From positions 49,308-113,307 of the forward strand of contig NZ_CBTJ020000045.1 of NCBI RefSeq assembly GCF_001051235.1: a DNA stretch of 64,000 nucleotides, in the 5' to 3' direction. The notes under the pieces are model-generated. The model made no database searches. It saw only the letters and a program-made list of their open reading frames with translations, and was not told the DNA's origin. The translations under genes and the position numbers were made by a program. Source of the DNA: Candidatus Competibacter denitrificans Run_A_D11 (GTDB lineage Bacteria; Pseudomonadota; Gammaproteobacteria; Competibacterales; Competibacteraceae). The stretch's first letter is position 1. Every line of letters starts with the position of its first letter. Below, piece by piece: positions 26,645 to 37,053 of this stretch.

Positions 26645-29600
26645 TCAAAGGCTGCTGTTGAATAGGCCACTTCGTGGCTTGATCCATTTCAAAAGCAACC
26701 CTTTTAGGTGCTCCGGGTCGAATGGCTTGGCAATATAATCGACCATTCCGGCTGCCATACAGGCTTGGTAATCTTGCTGCATGGCATTAGCGGTCATCGC
26801 AATGACCGGTAGGTTCTGCCACTGCGGGTTTTTACGTAGTTCCTTGGTAGCCGTTACCCCATCCATCACTGGCATCTGCATGTCCATTAAGACCAGGTCG
26901 TAGGGTTGAGAGTAAATTTTTTCCAAAGCAATTTGGCCATTTTCCGCAGTCTCTACCTCTACCCCTAATTCACTCAGAAATAAAGTAGCAACCAGCCGAT
27001 TGATTTCGTTATCTTCTACCACCAGAACTCGTCCGCCCTTAATGGCAGATAAATCTTGTTCTACACCGTGTAGCGTCTTTTCATAGGCGCTATTGTCAAT
27101 CTGCTCACTCCCTAAAAAGCCAGCGATCACGTTGAAGAGACTAGAAAATGTGACCGGTTTTTTAAGAAGCGCGTCGGCAATCCTCTCATCAAGCCATCGG
27201 GTACTTTGCTCGGTATCGTGCGTAATAGCCATGACAATATAAGGCGATGGCTCCAAGCCGAGATTTCTAATCCTCTGCGCCAGTTCAGCGCAGTCCATAC
27301 CCGGCATTTCTTGATCCAGAAAAATAAGGTTGTAAGGAGACCCTTCAGCCACGGCACGCTCTATAGCGTCTAGAGCCATCAGCCCTCCAGAAACGATACG
27401 GACCGCGACATGCATTGTCGTCAGCATTTCCTGCATGACCAGGCGAGCGGCCGCACTATCGTCCACCACCAGAGTCCGAACCCCCCGCAAGCGCTGGCTT
27501 GGCAACCGATTCTGTGGGTCTGTATCACCAACTCCAACGCGCGCAGTAAACCAAAAAACACTGCCCTGGCCATAAGTGCTTCTCATCCCGACTTCGCCCC
27601 CCATCAGCTCGGCCAAGCGCTTACTGATGGCCAGTCCTAAACCAGTCCCTCCATATTTTCGGGTGGTAGACATATCCGCTTGCTGAAAACTTTGAAAAAG
27701 AGTTGCCTGTTGCTCCTCAGTCAAACCAATACCGGTATCTCGCACTGAAAAATAAAGCAGCACGCTATCACCATGCCACTCACGGATATTAGCGGAAACG
27801 CAGATTTCGCCTTTTTCTGTGAATTTTATGGCATTGGATGTGTAGTTAAGTAGCAGTTGACCAATGCGTAATGGATCACCGATCAAATTTTTAGGTATTT
27901 CTGGAGAAATACTTAAAATGATCTCCAATTTTTTTTCATGAAGCTTAACCCGGACAATATCAATCAATTTACTAAAGACTTGCTCTAAATCAAATGGAGC
28001 CTGCTCAATAGTTAATTTGCCGGCTTCAATTTTGGAAAAATCGAGAACATCATTAATAATTTTTAATAGAAGCTGACTGGACGCCCAAATTTTATTCAAA
28101 TAATCTCTTTGGACAGTGGTTAGCTCTGTATTGAATGCAAGGTGGCAGAAACCAATAATCGCGTTCATTGGAGTACGAATTTCATGGCTCATCGTCGCTA
28201 GAAATGTGCTCTTGGCACGATTAGCAGCCTCGGCCCGATGCAAAGCATCATTCAAGGTAATGGCGGTCGCCCTTCTTTCACTGATGTCTAAACCGATCCC
28301 TAGCAAACAGGGCTGGTCATCAACTTGTAGTCTACGGCCCACAAAATAATAGGGGACCAGCGAGCCGCTTTTGGTGACAATATCTACTTCTATCTCGGTC
28401 GCACCTTCCTCGAACACTTTACGTGCTCCATTCTTCACCCGGAGTTTGTCACCCTCGCTGACAAAATCAAGCAAATGCATTTTTGCTAACTCATCTTCTG
28501 AATAGCCCATCGCTTGTGGATGGGTATTATTTCGCCGAATCAGTTGGAGTTGCCGGTTTAGCAAAAAAAATATACCGGGAAGGCTATTGATGGCCGCATC
28601 AGAAAAATTCCGTTCACGCAGCAATTGTTTTTCCCGCTCTTCTATCTTGGCAGTCCGCTCTTCCACTCGATGTTCTAGCTCATTATTCAAAGCTTGCAAC
28701 TGTTGATTCGCCGTTTGCAGTTCTAATTGATTCTGGCGAACCTGGTCGCTCATAATATCGAACGAATTAGCGAGAATACCGATTTCATCCTTTCTGTTAA
28801 TGTGCATTTTTTCATGAAAATCACCCTCTGCAACTTGACGTGCCAACCCGGTAACCTTGATTATCGGGCGAGCAATTTGATGACTGAGGATGAAAATGAC
28901 GGCTATCAGCAAGCAAATACAGATTAAAACGACTGTCAGTGATTGCTTTAATAAAGCATTAGAATAGAAAAAAATATCTTGCTCAGGAAAATACGCAACC
29001 AAACGATATTCAAATTTTTTATTTGCTATTTCTAGTGAATCGACTGAAATAATTTGTTGATTGACAAGAGCCAAATCATCTGGGGAGATCAAGGGAACAG
29101 AAGAAAAATAGGCTTTCTCTGAGGGAATATAGCTAGTCAATCCCTGATTCCATCCGGTAAAATTTATTAACGATTCAATAGATACTTTGTTTTGATTAAA
29201 AAGAGATTTACGATTTTTGCTATCATACATAATCAAATCAGCACTCGGCATACCACTTAACTTCAGATCTGATTTAACTGAAAACCATTTATCTTCAATA
29301 ACAGACCAATCCAGCACTCCGAGAAGAAAGCCGGTATGCACTTGTTGTGATGTAATGAGCGGGACTGCAAAGAGAAAAGTATCTGCCTGAAAGGGTAGTC
29401 CGGCTGAAGTCGCTAAGTCTTTACCGCCAAAAAACACAGTGACCGGCGGATGGGCAAGAGCCATTTGCAAAGCGATTAATCTTTGTTGCAATTTTCTATA
29501 TTGAATAGAATTTTTTTTACTGACCGATAAAAGAGATGCCAACTGCTCTCGTGTTTCTTTCTGCTGTTGCTCAAAACTCGGCACCTGGTCACGCCATAGG

Positions 29601-30043
29601 CGATAACGGTCGAGAAGCTGGCTTTGCTGCTCAAGAGTTAGTGCAATTTTGCCGGTTATATCTCTCGGCAACAAGTGCACATCATTCTGATTAAAACCTA
29701 CCCTCGCATATTCGATTCTCCCCTGTTGATCGGTGTAAGCTAGCATGGAAAAGCCGGGATTAACCCTCAATAAAATCCCGACCTGGGTATCTATTTCTTC
29801 AGTAAGGTGTGAAGTATCAACGGATAAATGCAATAATGCTTCTAAAAGAAGATTGAAGGTGGTGTTTTTTAGATCAAGATAATCGTTGATTTCTTTTGCA
29901 CCTTTTTCAACGGTTAATGCGCCCATTTTTAGGTAGCGCTCTGTCTCCGCATTGCGCTGAGCGATATAATTAAGATAAAGAATAACAAATACCGGTAACA
30001 GTACTGGGATCAACCATAAGAATATTCTAAGGCGAAGCTTCAT
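26645..30043 (-). CDS. hybrid sensor histidine kinase with HAMP, PAS and two receiver domains
   Basis: This 1132-residue membrane sensor runs in order: helix about 7-27, a large periplasmic region, a second helix about 365-390 ([19 protein letters not shown]), HAMP, a coiled coil, a PAS domain, HisKA with [19 protein letters not shown] (phospho-His), and an ATPase domain ([33 protein letters not shown]). Receiver domain one is [10 protein letters not shown]...[10 protein letters not shown], and receiver domain two is [10 protein letters not shown]...[11 protein letters not shown]. Both keep the phospho-acceptor Asp. The start overlaps the stop of the periplasmic binding protein by four bases, so that protein is the likely signal input. 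No output regulator is adjacent. Base use is visibly AT-richer than the flanking genes. Confidence 0.88.
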   Translation of the reverse strand: MKLRLRIFLWLIPVLLPVFVILYLNYIAQRNAETERYLKMGALTVEKGAKEINDYLDLKNTTFNLLLEALLHLSVDTSHLTEEIDTQVGILLRVNPGFSMLAYTDQQGRIEYARVGFNQNDVHLLPRDITGKIALTLEQQSQLLDRYRLWRDQVPSFEQQQKETREQLASLLSVSKKNSIQYRKLQQRLIALQMALAHPPVTVFFGGKDLATSAGLPFQADTFLFAVPLITSQQVHTGFLLGVLDWSVIEDKWFSVKSDLKLSGMPSADLIMYDSKNRKSLFNQNKVSIESLINFTGWNQGLTSYIPSEKAYFSSVPLISPDDLALVNQQIISVDSLEIANKKFEYRLVAYFPEQDIFFYSNALLKQSLTVVLICICLLIAVIFILSHQIARPIIKVTGLARQVAEGDFHEKMHINRKDEIGILANSFDIMSDQVRQNQLELQTANQQLQALNNELEHRVEERTAKIEEREKQLLRERNFSDAAINSLPGIFFLLNRQLQLIRRNNTHPQAMGYSEDELAKMHLLDFVSEGDKLRVKNGARKVFEEGATEIEVDIVTKSGSLVPYYFVGRRLQVDDQPCLLGIGLDISERRATAITLNDALHRAEAANRAKSTFLATMSHEIRTPMNAIIGFCHLAFNTELTTVQRDYLNKIWASSQLLLKIINDVLDFSKIEAGKLTIEQAPFDLEQVFSKLIDIVRVKLHEKKLEIILSISPEIPKNLIGDPLRIGQLLLNYTSNAIKFTEKGEICVSANIREWHGDSVLLYFSVRDTGIGLTEEQQATLFQSFQQADMSTTRKYGGTGLGLAISKRLAELMGGEVGMRSTYGQGSVFWFTARVGVGDTDPQNRLPSQRLRGVRTLVVDDSAAARLVMQEMLTTMHVAVRIVSGGLMALDAIERAVAEGSPYNLIFLDQEMPGMDCAELAQRIRNLGLEPSPYIVMAITHDTEQSTRWLDERIADALLKKPVTFSSLFNVIAGFLGSEQIDNSAYEKTLHGVEQDLSAIKGGRVLVVEDNEINRLVATLFLSELGVEVETAENGQIALEKIYSQPYDLVLMDMQMPVMDGVTATKELRKNPQWQNLPVIAMTANAMQQDYQACMAAGMVDYIAKPFDPEHLKGLLLKWIKPRSGLFNSSL

Positions 30044-31221
30044 TGACTTATTTTTCGTTGATCTTCCGGCTTCACTAAACCAATTTGCTTTTCAGCAATC
30101 AATTTTCCAGCATGATATCTCGCAATAACCATATTGAGATTCATGTGGTGATCCTTCCTCATCGATACGACTCCATTGCCAACCGTTATTTGTGAATCCT
30201 CCAAGGCAGCTATAATTTTTTCCTTGTCAAGCTGGCCAACTTTTTGGATAGCATCTCGTAGCATCATCATTAAACCGTAGTGTGATTCAGTCGAATAAGT
30301 GATCGAAGCCGTTTCTCCAAACTTCTTTTTTAGACGTGATACAAATGCTTGGGCTTCACTACGTTCAAGAGAACGTACAAAATGAACATTTGTGATAATT
30401 CCCTCAAGCTCTTCCGCTGGCAATCCTGTCTCCCAAGTTTCTTCAGCAGCAATCGCTACTAACTTGACCTGCCCCCGTAACCCCGAATGATAGAATTGTT
30501 TGGCAAATCGCTGGCCATCAAGCCCACACATCACCAAAATTAAGGTATCAGCACCAGAGCTTTTTATTTTATCAAACGTCTTGGAATAATCCTGTACCCC
30601 AAATGGGGTAAATTCGGTTCCAACGACCTGGCCATTGACCTTACTGACTGCATTTTCAACCGCTTTCGCCATGCCATGAGGCCATTCATAGTCATAGCCA
30701 AAGATGTAAAATTTCTTCGAATTCTCTTGTTCTGTTAAATAAGGGATGAGTGGTGCGATGACATGATCAGGTATTGGGCTATAACAGAATAAATAACGCT
30801 CGAACTGACCGCCCTCGTAGTCGATTCCATACAGTAGCGGCACTTTAAATTGCTTCGCCACCTCAACCATTGCGTTGCGCGCCGAACTGCTCACCGGACC
30901 CAAAATGGCGAAAACATCTTCTTCCTGAATAAATTTCCTCATTAATCTAACAGACACATTCGGATCAGACTGGCTATCGCCAATCACCAGTTCAAAAGAC
31001 TTTCCATTTAATACACCACCTTGGGCATTGATTTCATCGACCGCCAACTGTGCTCCTTGAATTCCCAAAATTCCAAATGCAGCAAAATCACCGCTTTGCG
31101 GGAGAACAACACCGATTTTAATGGGTGATGCCGACTGAGCCTGAAAATAATAAAAACCCCCTATACCCAAAAGCATTACGAGGGCAATTCCAGAAACCGC
31201 TAAAATTAATTTATTTTTCAT
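30040..31221 (-). CDS. periplasmic binding protein, branched-chain amino acid/urea/amide type
   Basis: This 393-residue type 1 periplasmic binding protein has a hydrophobic N-terminal segment ([22 protein letters not shown]) that could be a signal or an uncleaved anchor. The body shows [54 protein letters not shown] and [11 protein letters not shown]. The last is reminiscent of the UrtA/AmiC/FmdD group that binds urea or short amides. No permease or ATPase genes are nearby; instead it is translationally coupled to a hybrid histidine kinase. A sensory rather than transport role is therefore likely. The ligand is unknown. Confidence 0.8.
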   Translation of the reverse strand: MKNKLILAVSGIALVMLLGIGGFYYFQAQSASPIKIGVVLPQSGDFAAFGILGIQGAQLAVDEINAQGGVLNGKSFELVIGDSQSDPNVSVRLMRKFIQEEDVFAILGPVSSSARNAMVEVAKQFKVPLLYGIDYEGGQFERYLFCYSPIPDHVIAPLIPYLTEQENSKKFYIFGYDYEWPHGMAKAVENAVSKVNGQVVGTEFTPFGVQDYSKTFDKIKSSGADTLILVMCGLDGQRFAKQFYHSGLRGQVKLVAIAAEETWETGLPAEELEGIITNVHFVRSLERSEAQAFVSRLKKKFGETASITYSTESHYGLMMMLRDAIQKVGQLDKEKIIAALEDSQITVGNGVVSMRKDHHMNLNMVIARYHAGKLIAEKQIGLVKPEDQRKISQ

Positions 31222-31272
31222 AGATTGTGCTTCTTGGCAGTAACGATCCTATCAGCATTGCTTACGGCTAAC

Positions 31273-33966
31273 TCATTGTGCCCAGGGGGGAGATCGCTCT
31301 GGATCAATGCGGTACTGGGCTAAGGCCTGAGTCACGTAGCCCGGATTGAGGATACCCTCATCAGCCAAAGCCTTGAGCGCAGCGATGCAAATATAATAAC
31401 GATCCACTTCAAAAAAGCGGCGCAACGCGGCACGGGTATCACTACGGCCAAAGCCATCGGTCCCCAACGTCACATAGCGGCGCGGCACCCAAGCACGGAT
31501 CAAATCCGGCACGGTGCCCAGATAATCGGTAACCGCAATAATCGGCCCCTGGGTCGGCGCCAAGCAGCGTTCCACCCAGTTTAACGCCGGTTCGGCATCT
31601 GGATGCAGACGACTGTAGCGCTCGACCGCCAGACCGTCACGGCGCAATTCCGTGAAACTGGTGACACTCCAAACATCGGCGGCAACTCCCCAATCGCGCT
31701 CCAGTAACTCGCCAGCCGCTAAGGCTTCACGCAGCAAGGTTCCGGAACCCAGCACTTGGACCCGAGCACCCGCTGTGGTCTGTGGTGGTGCTTCATGGAT
31801 CTGATAAAGGCCCCGCAGGATGCCTTCTTGAACCCCATCGGGTAGAGCCGGCTGAACGTAGTTCTCGTTCATTACCGTCACGTAATAAAACACATCCTCC
31901 TGACACTCCAGCATTCGCCGGATGCCGTCCTGCACAATGACCGTCAATTCATAGCCATAGCAAGGATCATAGGCGATGCAGTTGGGCACTACCGAAAACA
32001 GCAAATGGCTGGACCCGTCCTGATGCTGCAACCCCTCACCCGACAGCGTGGTACGCCCGGCGGTGGCACCGATCAAGAACCCACGGCAACGGGAATCACC
32101 GGCTGCCCACACCAGATCACCGATCCGTTGGAACCCAAACACGGAGTAAAAAATATAGAACGGCAACATGGAAAGGCCGTGGTTACTGTAACTGGTCGCC
32201 GCCGCCATCCACGAGGCAATGGCGCCAGCTTCTGTGATGCCCTCCTCCAAAATTTGCCCCTCTTGGGATTCCTTGTAGTAGAGCAGCTCGTCTTTATCTT
32301 CCGGCTCATAGAGTTGGCCCACAGCCGAATAGATAGCGACCTGACGGAACAACGCCTGCATTCCAAAAGTACGGGCTTCGTCGGCGACGATAGGCACCAG
32401 ATGCCGCCCGAAGACCTTATCGCGCAACAACTGCGAAAGTAGTTGCACAAACACCATGGTGGTCGATTCTTCGCGCTCGTGACTACCCCGCAAAAATCGG
32501 TTAAGCGCGCTCAGGGGTGGCGCGGCCAATGCCGGACTTTGGGCATTGCGGGCAGGTAAATAACCGCCCAATGCGTGCCGACAGGCATGTAGATAGTGAA
32601 GTTCCGGACTCTCGGCAGGTGGCTTGTAGAAACGCAACGCAGTCACATCGGCATCGGCCAGCGGCAAGGCAAAGCGGTCACGAAACGCCAGCAGCGCATC
32701 TATTTCCAGCTTTTTCTGCTGGTGTGCGCCCATCTTGCCCTGGCCCCAATGACCCATTCCATAGCCTTTTTTAGTCTGCGCCAAAATGACGCTCGGCTGT
32801 CCTCGGTGCTGTAGGGCTGCATGGTAGGCGGCGTAAATTTTGATAGGATCGTGACCACCACGCTTGAGTTTATCGATGTCCTCATCCGTCAGATGGGCGA
32901 CGATAGCTTGGAGTTCTGGGTATTTATTGAAGAAATGCTCGCGGTTAAAGTGACCATCGGTGGCTGCATATTGCTGCAACTCACCATCGACCGTTTCCTG
33001 CAAGCGCTTGAGAATTGCCCCTTCGGGATCACGCGCGAACAGCGGGTCCCAATCTGAACCCCATAGCAACTTGATCACATGCCAACCGGCACCGGCAAAC
33101 AAGCCTTCCAGTTCCTGGACGATAGAGCCGTTGCCCCGCACTGGGCCGTCCAGGCGTTGCAGGTTGCAGTTAACCACAACGATGAGGTTATCTAGCATCT
33201 CGCGCCCAGCCAGCGACAGGCCGGCCAATGCCTCCGGCTCGTCCATCTCACCATCACCCGCGAAGGCCCAGACCTTGCGCCCGGTAGTGGCGAGCAGCCC
33301 CCGTTGTTCCAGGTAGCGCATGAAACGGGCCTGATAAATCGCCTGCAACGGTCCCAAACCCATCGATCCCGTCGGGAACTGCCAAAATTCCGGCATCAGA
33401 TACGGATGACAGTAAGACGACAGCCCGGCACCCGCTACCTCCCGCCGGTAATTGTCGAGCTGCGTTTCGCTGAGTCGGCCTTCCAGAAAGGCCCGGGCGT
33501 AGACACCGGGTGCCGAATGCGGCTGGAAAAATACCAAATCACCTGTTTGACCCGCCCGGAAAAAGTGATTGAAGCCGACCTCAAACAAATCCGCCGCCGA
33601 GGCATAACTGGCGATATGGCCACCCAGCTCGGTAGATGCCTTATTAGCACGCACCACCATGGCGAGCGCATTCCAGCGGATCAGTCCGATCAATCGCTCC
33701 TCGACTTCCAAAATTCCCGGAAACGGCGGCTGGTCGGCCAATGCAATGGTGTTACAGTAAGGCGTACTCCAGACCGGCGGTAATGCCACTCGCCGCGCCC
33801 GCGCCCGGTCGAAGAGTTTGCGGAGCAAAAACGTGGCGCGGTCGCGGCCGACGTGATCAATGACGCCATCAAGCGCATCTAGCCACTCCATGGTCTCGGT
33901 TGGATCAGGATCTGGCGGCAGGACGGCCCAATGGCCGGAAAAGCTGAAATCTGAGCGGTCGGTCAT
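31273..33966 (-). CDS. aceE: pyruvate dehydrogenase E1 component, homodimeric type
   Basis: AceE decarboxylates pyruvate with thiamine diphosphate and passes the acetyl group to the E2 lipoyl domain. The 897 residues match the homodimeric proteobacterial E1 (about 887). Visible landmarks are FFQPHSAPGVYARAFLEGRL, SMGLGPLQAIYQARFMRYL, and the ThDP motif GDGEMDEPEALAGLSLAGREMLDNLIVVVNCN. The C-terminal part has TTLSGEGLQHQDGSSH, the usual E1 GEGLQHQDG sequence. Neither aceF nor lpd follows; the neighbours are the sensor pair and an alpha/beta hydrolase gene. Either E2/E3 are encoded elsewhere or this is a second E1 copy. Confidence 0.94.
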   Translation of the reverse strand: MTDRSDFSFSGHWAVLPPDPDPTETMEWLDALDGVIDHVGRDRATFLLRKLFDRARARRVALPPVWSTPYCNTIALADQPPFPGILEVEERLIGLIRWNALAMVVRANKASTELGGHIASYASAADLFEVGFNHFFRAGQTGDLVFFQPHSAPGVYARAFLEGRLSETQLDNYRREVAGAGLSSYCHPYLMPEFWQFPTGSMGLGPLQAIYQARFMRYLEQRGLLATTGRKVWAFAGDGEMDEPEALAGLSLAGREMLDNLIVVVNCNLQRLDGPVRGNGSIVQELEGLFAGAGWHVIKLLWGSDWDPLFARDPEGAILKRLQETVDGELQQYAATDGHFNREHFFNKYPELQAIVAHLTDEDIDKLKRGGHDPIKIYAAYHAALQHRGQPSVILAQTKKGYGMGHWGQGKMGAHQQKKLEIDALLAFRDRFALPLADADVTALRFYKPPAESPELHYLHACRHALGGYLPARNAQSPALAAPPLSALNRFLRGSHEREESTTMVFVQLLSQLLRDKVFGRHLVPIVADEARTFGMQALFRQVAIYSAVGQLYEPEDKDELLYYKESQEGQILEEGITEAGAIASWMAAATSYSNHGLSMLPFYIFYSVFGFQRIGDLVWAAGDSRCRGFLIGATAGRTTLSGEGLQHQDGSSHLLFSVVPNCIAYDPCYGYELTVIVQDGIRRMLECQEDVFYYVTVMNENYVQPALPDGVQEGILRGLYQIHEAPPQTTAGARVQVLGSGTLLREALAAGELLERDWGVAADVWSVTSFTELRRDGLAVERYSRLHPDAEPALNWVERCLAPTQGPIIAVTDYLGTVPDLIRAWVPRRYVTLGTDGFGRSDTRAALRRFFEVDRYYICIAALKALADEGILNPGYVTQALAQYRIDPERSPPWAQ

Positions 33967-34053
33967 GGCGGGATCACGGCACCGAAAAAGATAAGAGATT
34001 GCCGCAAAGATAGTACAGGTTCTACCCCTCTGCCCATCGTTTGAGCCACGCTC

Positions 34054-34911
34054 CTATGCTGGCCGATCCGCCGCAAAGAATGGCCGCAACAACTGGGCGC
34101 AAGGTTCCGGATCTTCCAGGTGCGGGTGATGCCCGCCTGGCAGGATATGCACGCTCAGGCGCGCAATACGGGCGTAGCGCTCCTGCATGTAGGCGCGCTT
34201 GACCAGATAGCCGTCCGCACCACAGATCAGCAGGGCCGGGGCTTCGATCCGTGCCATATAGGCGAGGATTTGCGGTTCGGTTAGATAGAGCGGCGAGACG
34301 AAGCGTAACCGGGGATCGGTGCGCCAACTGTAACCCCGGTCGCCGACCGGCTGAAGGCTGCGCTCGACCAGAATCGACGCCGCTCGCCATGATAAGCCGC
34401 TCGCCTCGCAGCGCGCCTGGATCGCTGCCTCAAGATCGGCATACAGCGTCGGGTGCTTGCGCGGCAACGCATCCATCTGTCCGATGGTTTTGCGCAGATT
34501 GGCTGGACCATCGGCGGGATCGCTAGTCGGTGGCCCCAAGCCTTCGATCATCGCCACTTGCGTGATACGTTCCGGCAGGATGGCTGCCACGAAACTGACG
34601 ATGCCCCCGCCCAGAGAGTGACCCAGCAGAGCGAAGTGCTGCCAGCCAAGCGCATCGGCAGCAGCGATCACATCAGGCACAAAATCAACGAAGTGGTAGT
34701 GTGCCCCTGGTGGGCGGTGTTCAGAATGGCCATGGCCGGTCAAATCCAGCGCGACCAGTCGTAGATCAGACAGTTGTGGCGCAAGCGCATCGAAGCTGGC
34801 GGCGTTATCCAGCCAACCGTGCAGCGCCAATACTGGAATGCCATCGGTTGGCCCCCAGGCCCGCGCGGCCAGCCGCAAATACGGCGTTCGCAGCTCCAAC
34901 TCTTGGGGCAT
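34054..34911 (-). CDS. alpha/beta-fold hydrolase
   Basis: This 285-residue soluble hydrolase has the oxyanion segment LALHGWLDNAASFDAL, the nucleophile elbow GHSLGGG (Ser near residue 97), a candidate acid in ALLICGADGYLV, and a C-terminal histidine in PGGHHPHLEDPE. These complete a Ser-Asp-His triad. The substrate is not recognisable; esterase, lactonase or a MenH/BioH-like acyl hydrolase are all possible. It lies 12 bases after a small ABM-domain gene and near ubiA-ubiC on the same strand, but a quinone role is only a proximity argument. Confidence 0.8.
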   Translation of the reverse strand: MPQELELRTPYLRLAARAWGPTDGIPVLALHGWLDNAASFDALAPQLSDLRLVALDLTGHGHSEHRPPGAHYHFVDFVPDVIAAADALGWQHFALLGHSLGGGIVSFVAAILPERITQVAMIEGLGPPTSDPADGPANLRKTIGQMDALPRKHPTLYADLEAAIQARCEASGLSWRAASILVERSLQPVGDRGYSWRTDPRLRFVSPLYLTEPQILAYMARIEAPALLICGADGYLVKRAYMQERYARIARLSVHILPGGHHPHLEDPEPCAQLLRPFFAADRPA

Positions 34912-34923
34912 CGGTGGCCAGTC

Positions 34924-35247
34924 TCAAACGCCTACCGGATAATCCCAACCGGCATCGACCGGGAATACATTGGCGTATTTCACGCTGGAACGTGGCTCGG
35001 CCATCATGTCGGCCACAGTATCGCGCCAACGGGCGTAGTGCTCGGTTTCTTTGTGCGCAACCGTCGCCTCGACCGTGCGATAAACCTCGACCAGCACGAA
35101 CCGCGTCGGATCATCGGTTTGCTGAATGACATCGAAACGGGCAATGCCGGGTTCCCGAACGCTATGGCGAGCATTTTCCAGCGATGCCATTTTGAAAGCC
35201 TCGACCGACTCGGATTTAACGTGAATGAAAACGTGGATGACCAGCAT
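34924..35247 (-). CDS. antibiotic biosynthesis monooxygenase (ABM) domain protein
   Basis: This 107-residue protein has the dimeric ferredoxin-like ABM fold, similar to YgiN/LsrG-type small enzymes. It begins [20 protein letters not shown], then [25 protein letters not shown] and [14 protein letters not shown], the His-containing segment typical of this group. Members act as quinol monooxygenases or isomerases. Being next to ubiA suggests a quinone-related function but does not establish it. It is followed closely by the alpha/beta hydrolase gene. Confidence 0.8.
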   Translation of the reverse strand: MLVIHVFIHVKSESVEAFKMASLENARHSVREPGIARFDVIQQTDDPTRFVLVEVYRTVEATVAHKETEHYARWRDTVADMMAEPRSSVKYANVFPVDAGWDYPVGV

Positions 35248-35277
35248 CAGTGCTCCTTCGGCAAAATTGAGCGATTT

Positions 35278-36159
35278 CTAGGGTGTGCTGGCCGGCAGAA
35301 AATCCAACAGCAACCCGCAAAAAATGACCGACCCCAAGCCGTTGTTGTTGAGAAATGCCTTAAAACAGTCCTCCGGTACCCGATTGTGGATCAGGTATTG
35401 CTGATACAAAGCAAACCAAGCGGCCACGAAACAGGCCAAATAATAAAGCCAGCCGCGTCCGGTCAGCAGACCAATACCGATCAGCAAGGCTATAAAAGCT
35501 AATTGCAGATAGCCGATGATGCGCCGGTCCTGTTCTCCGAACAGGATAGCGGTGGATTTCACGCCGATCTTTAGGTCGTCTTCTCGATCCACCATCGCAT
35601 ATTGCGTATCGTAAATCGCCGACCAGAGAATATTGCCGGCAAACAGCACCCAAGCGACCAAAGGCACGGTATCGGTAATCGCCGCGTAAGCCATCGGGAT
35701 ACCCCAACCGAATGCAGCGCCTAAATGCAGTTGCGGAAAATGATGAAACCGTTTCATGAACGGGTAAGTCAGGGCCAATGCCAACCCGATAAAGGCCAGC
35801 TTGACGGTCAGGGCATTTTGGGTGAGCACCAGCGCAAACGCAAGCAGGCACAGTACCGAAGCCACGCCAACCGCTTCACCCAAGCTGACTCGGCCTGCCG
35901 CGAGTGGCCGGTCGCGGGTACGCGCGACATGGGGGTCGAACTTGCGGTCGGCGATGTCGTTCATGACGCAGCCGGCCGACCGCATCAGCGCCACGCCGAT
36001 GATGAAAACCAGCGTGGTTCCACGCGGCGGCTGGCCATTGCCTGCCAGCCACAAGGCCCATAAGGTTGGCCATAACAGCAAGTAGATGCCGATGGGACGG
36101 TGCAGGCGCATCAGCAGGGCATACTCGCACAAACGGTTCTCAAGGCGTTCAATGATCAT
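35278..36159 (-). CDS. ubiA: 4-hydroxybenzoate polyprenyltransferase
   Basis: UbiA attaches the polyprenyl tail to 4-hydroxybenzoate in ubiquinone synthesis. The 293-residue membrane protein has many hydrophobic helices and both Asp-rich motifs: NDIADRKFDPHVARTRDRPLA (first) and DTQYAMVDREDDLKIGVKSTA (second). The ATG at 36159 (MIIERLENRL) gives a normal N-terminus; an in-frame TTG directly after the ubiC stop (36183) is the alternative. Neither has a strong Shine-Dalgarno, so coupling to ubiC is likely. Confidence 0.94.
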   Translation of the reverse strand: MIIERLENRLCEYALLMRLHRPIGIYLLLWPTLWALWLAGNGQPPRGTTLVFIIGVALMRSAGCVMNDIADRKFDPHVARTRDRPLAAGRVSLGEAVGVASVLCLLAFALVLTQNALTVKLAFIGLALALTYPFMKRFHHFPQLHLGAAFGWGIPMAYAAITDTVPLVAWVLFAGNILWSAIYDTQYAMVDREDDLKIGVKSTAILFGEQDRRIIGYLQLAFIALLIGIGLLTGRGWLYYLACFVAAWFALYQQYLIHNRVPEDCFKAFLNNNGLGSVIFCGLLLDFLPASTP

Positions 36160-36183
36160 GATCAAAGTATATTCGGGTAGCAA

Positions 36184-36756
36184 CTAAGTGGACGATACGG
36201 GTATAGTCGGTAGAAAAAGCTCTAGTACTAACAAAGGATCGTGGTCGATGCGAAAGACCGAACGACGGCCCCAGATAACCTGCGGCGACTCCGCGAAACC
36301 GGCGAAGGCTCGCTGGTGAAGAGACTGGCCGGCAACGATCCGGGTAATTTCGACGGGTCCACGCTGGGCGCGTGGATCGGCAAACAGTACCGCGCCCAAC
36401 GGTTTGGTACCGAGCGCGGTTAATCGGCGACCTCGCCCCCGGAGTGTCTGCGGTGGAATCAATGTGCGAGCGAATACCCACGGATGTTCGTCACATAATA
36501 GCTGCACTTCGCGGGTCCAAGCCCAGACAGATCCGCGCAGTCGTAACGCTGCCGCCTCGTCGCGGCTGGGGCGCGTCCAACCCTGCCCCAAGACTCGGAC
36601 ACGGAAAGTTCCCGCGCAAGCGCAACGCAAGCGCTGGGTTAGCGAGCCGGGATCAAGCAGCCACGCCGGTAGGCCGCTGGGAGTATCGCGCAAAAAGATC
36701 CGCGAACCGGGATACCAACTGGGCGGGCGGTTGGGTGCAGTAAGGCAAACGCGCAA
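36184..36756 (-). CDS. ubiC: chorismate lyase
   Basis: UbiC converts chorismate to 4-hydroxybenzoate and pyruvate, the first step of ubiquinone synthesis. The 190-residue protein shows LPAWLLDPGSLTQRL near residue 30, WTREVQLLCDEHPWVFARTLIPPQTL near 80-105 with active-site Arg residues, LGTKPLGAVLF, and a C-terminal WGRRSVFRIDHDPLLVLELFLP. The frame begins at a TTG (36756) without clear Shine-Dalgarno, so the exact start is uncertain. It precedes ubiA in an operon and competes with TrpE for chorismate. Confidence 0.9.
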   Translation of the reverse strand: MRVCLTAPNRPPSWYPGSRIFLRDTPSGLPAWLLDPGSLTQRLRCACAGTFRVRVLGQGWTRPSRDEAAALRLRGSVWAWTREVQLLCDEHPWVFARTLIPPQTLRGRGRRLTALGTKPLGAVLFADPRAQRGPVEITRIVAGQSLHQRAFAGFAESPQVIWGRRSVFRIDHDPLLVLELFLPTIPVSST

Positions 36757-37053
36757 GACGATTATCGATCAAGGGTCGGGTTAGTTAATAATTATCGCAT
36801 GGTTACAGGCAAGCAGGGGAATCGTGCGGCGGCGTGGCGACGGACACTTTCCAAAGCGGGATGGATTTTCCGGAATGCTAAAGTAGCTTTATTCATCTTG
36901 GATTCAGCGCGTATTTGCTGCAATTCATTTGAGTCTGACAGTTTTATCTCTTATGAAGATTCAACTGCTTAGAATCGACCTGCGGTGTTATGTCGCTTGA
37001 CCATCCCTTGAGAACGACACGCGATAATCCAGTTATTGGTAGCGAGGTAGAGC
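36757..37053. other. divergent intergenic region between ubiC and the DUF6600 gene
   Basis: This 297-base region must hold two divergent promoters. It contains AT-rich patches, and a GAGG Shine-Dalgarno (37044-37047) precedes the GTG start at 37054. Nothing else convincing was found. Confidence 0.35.
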
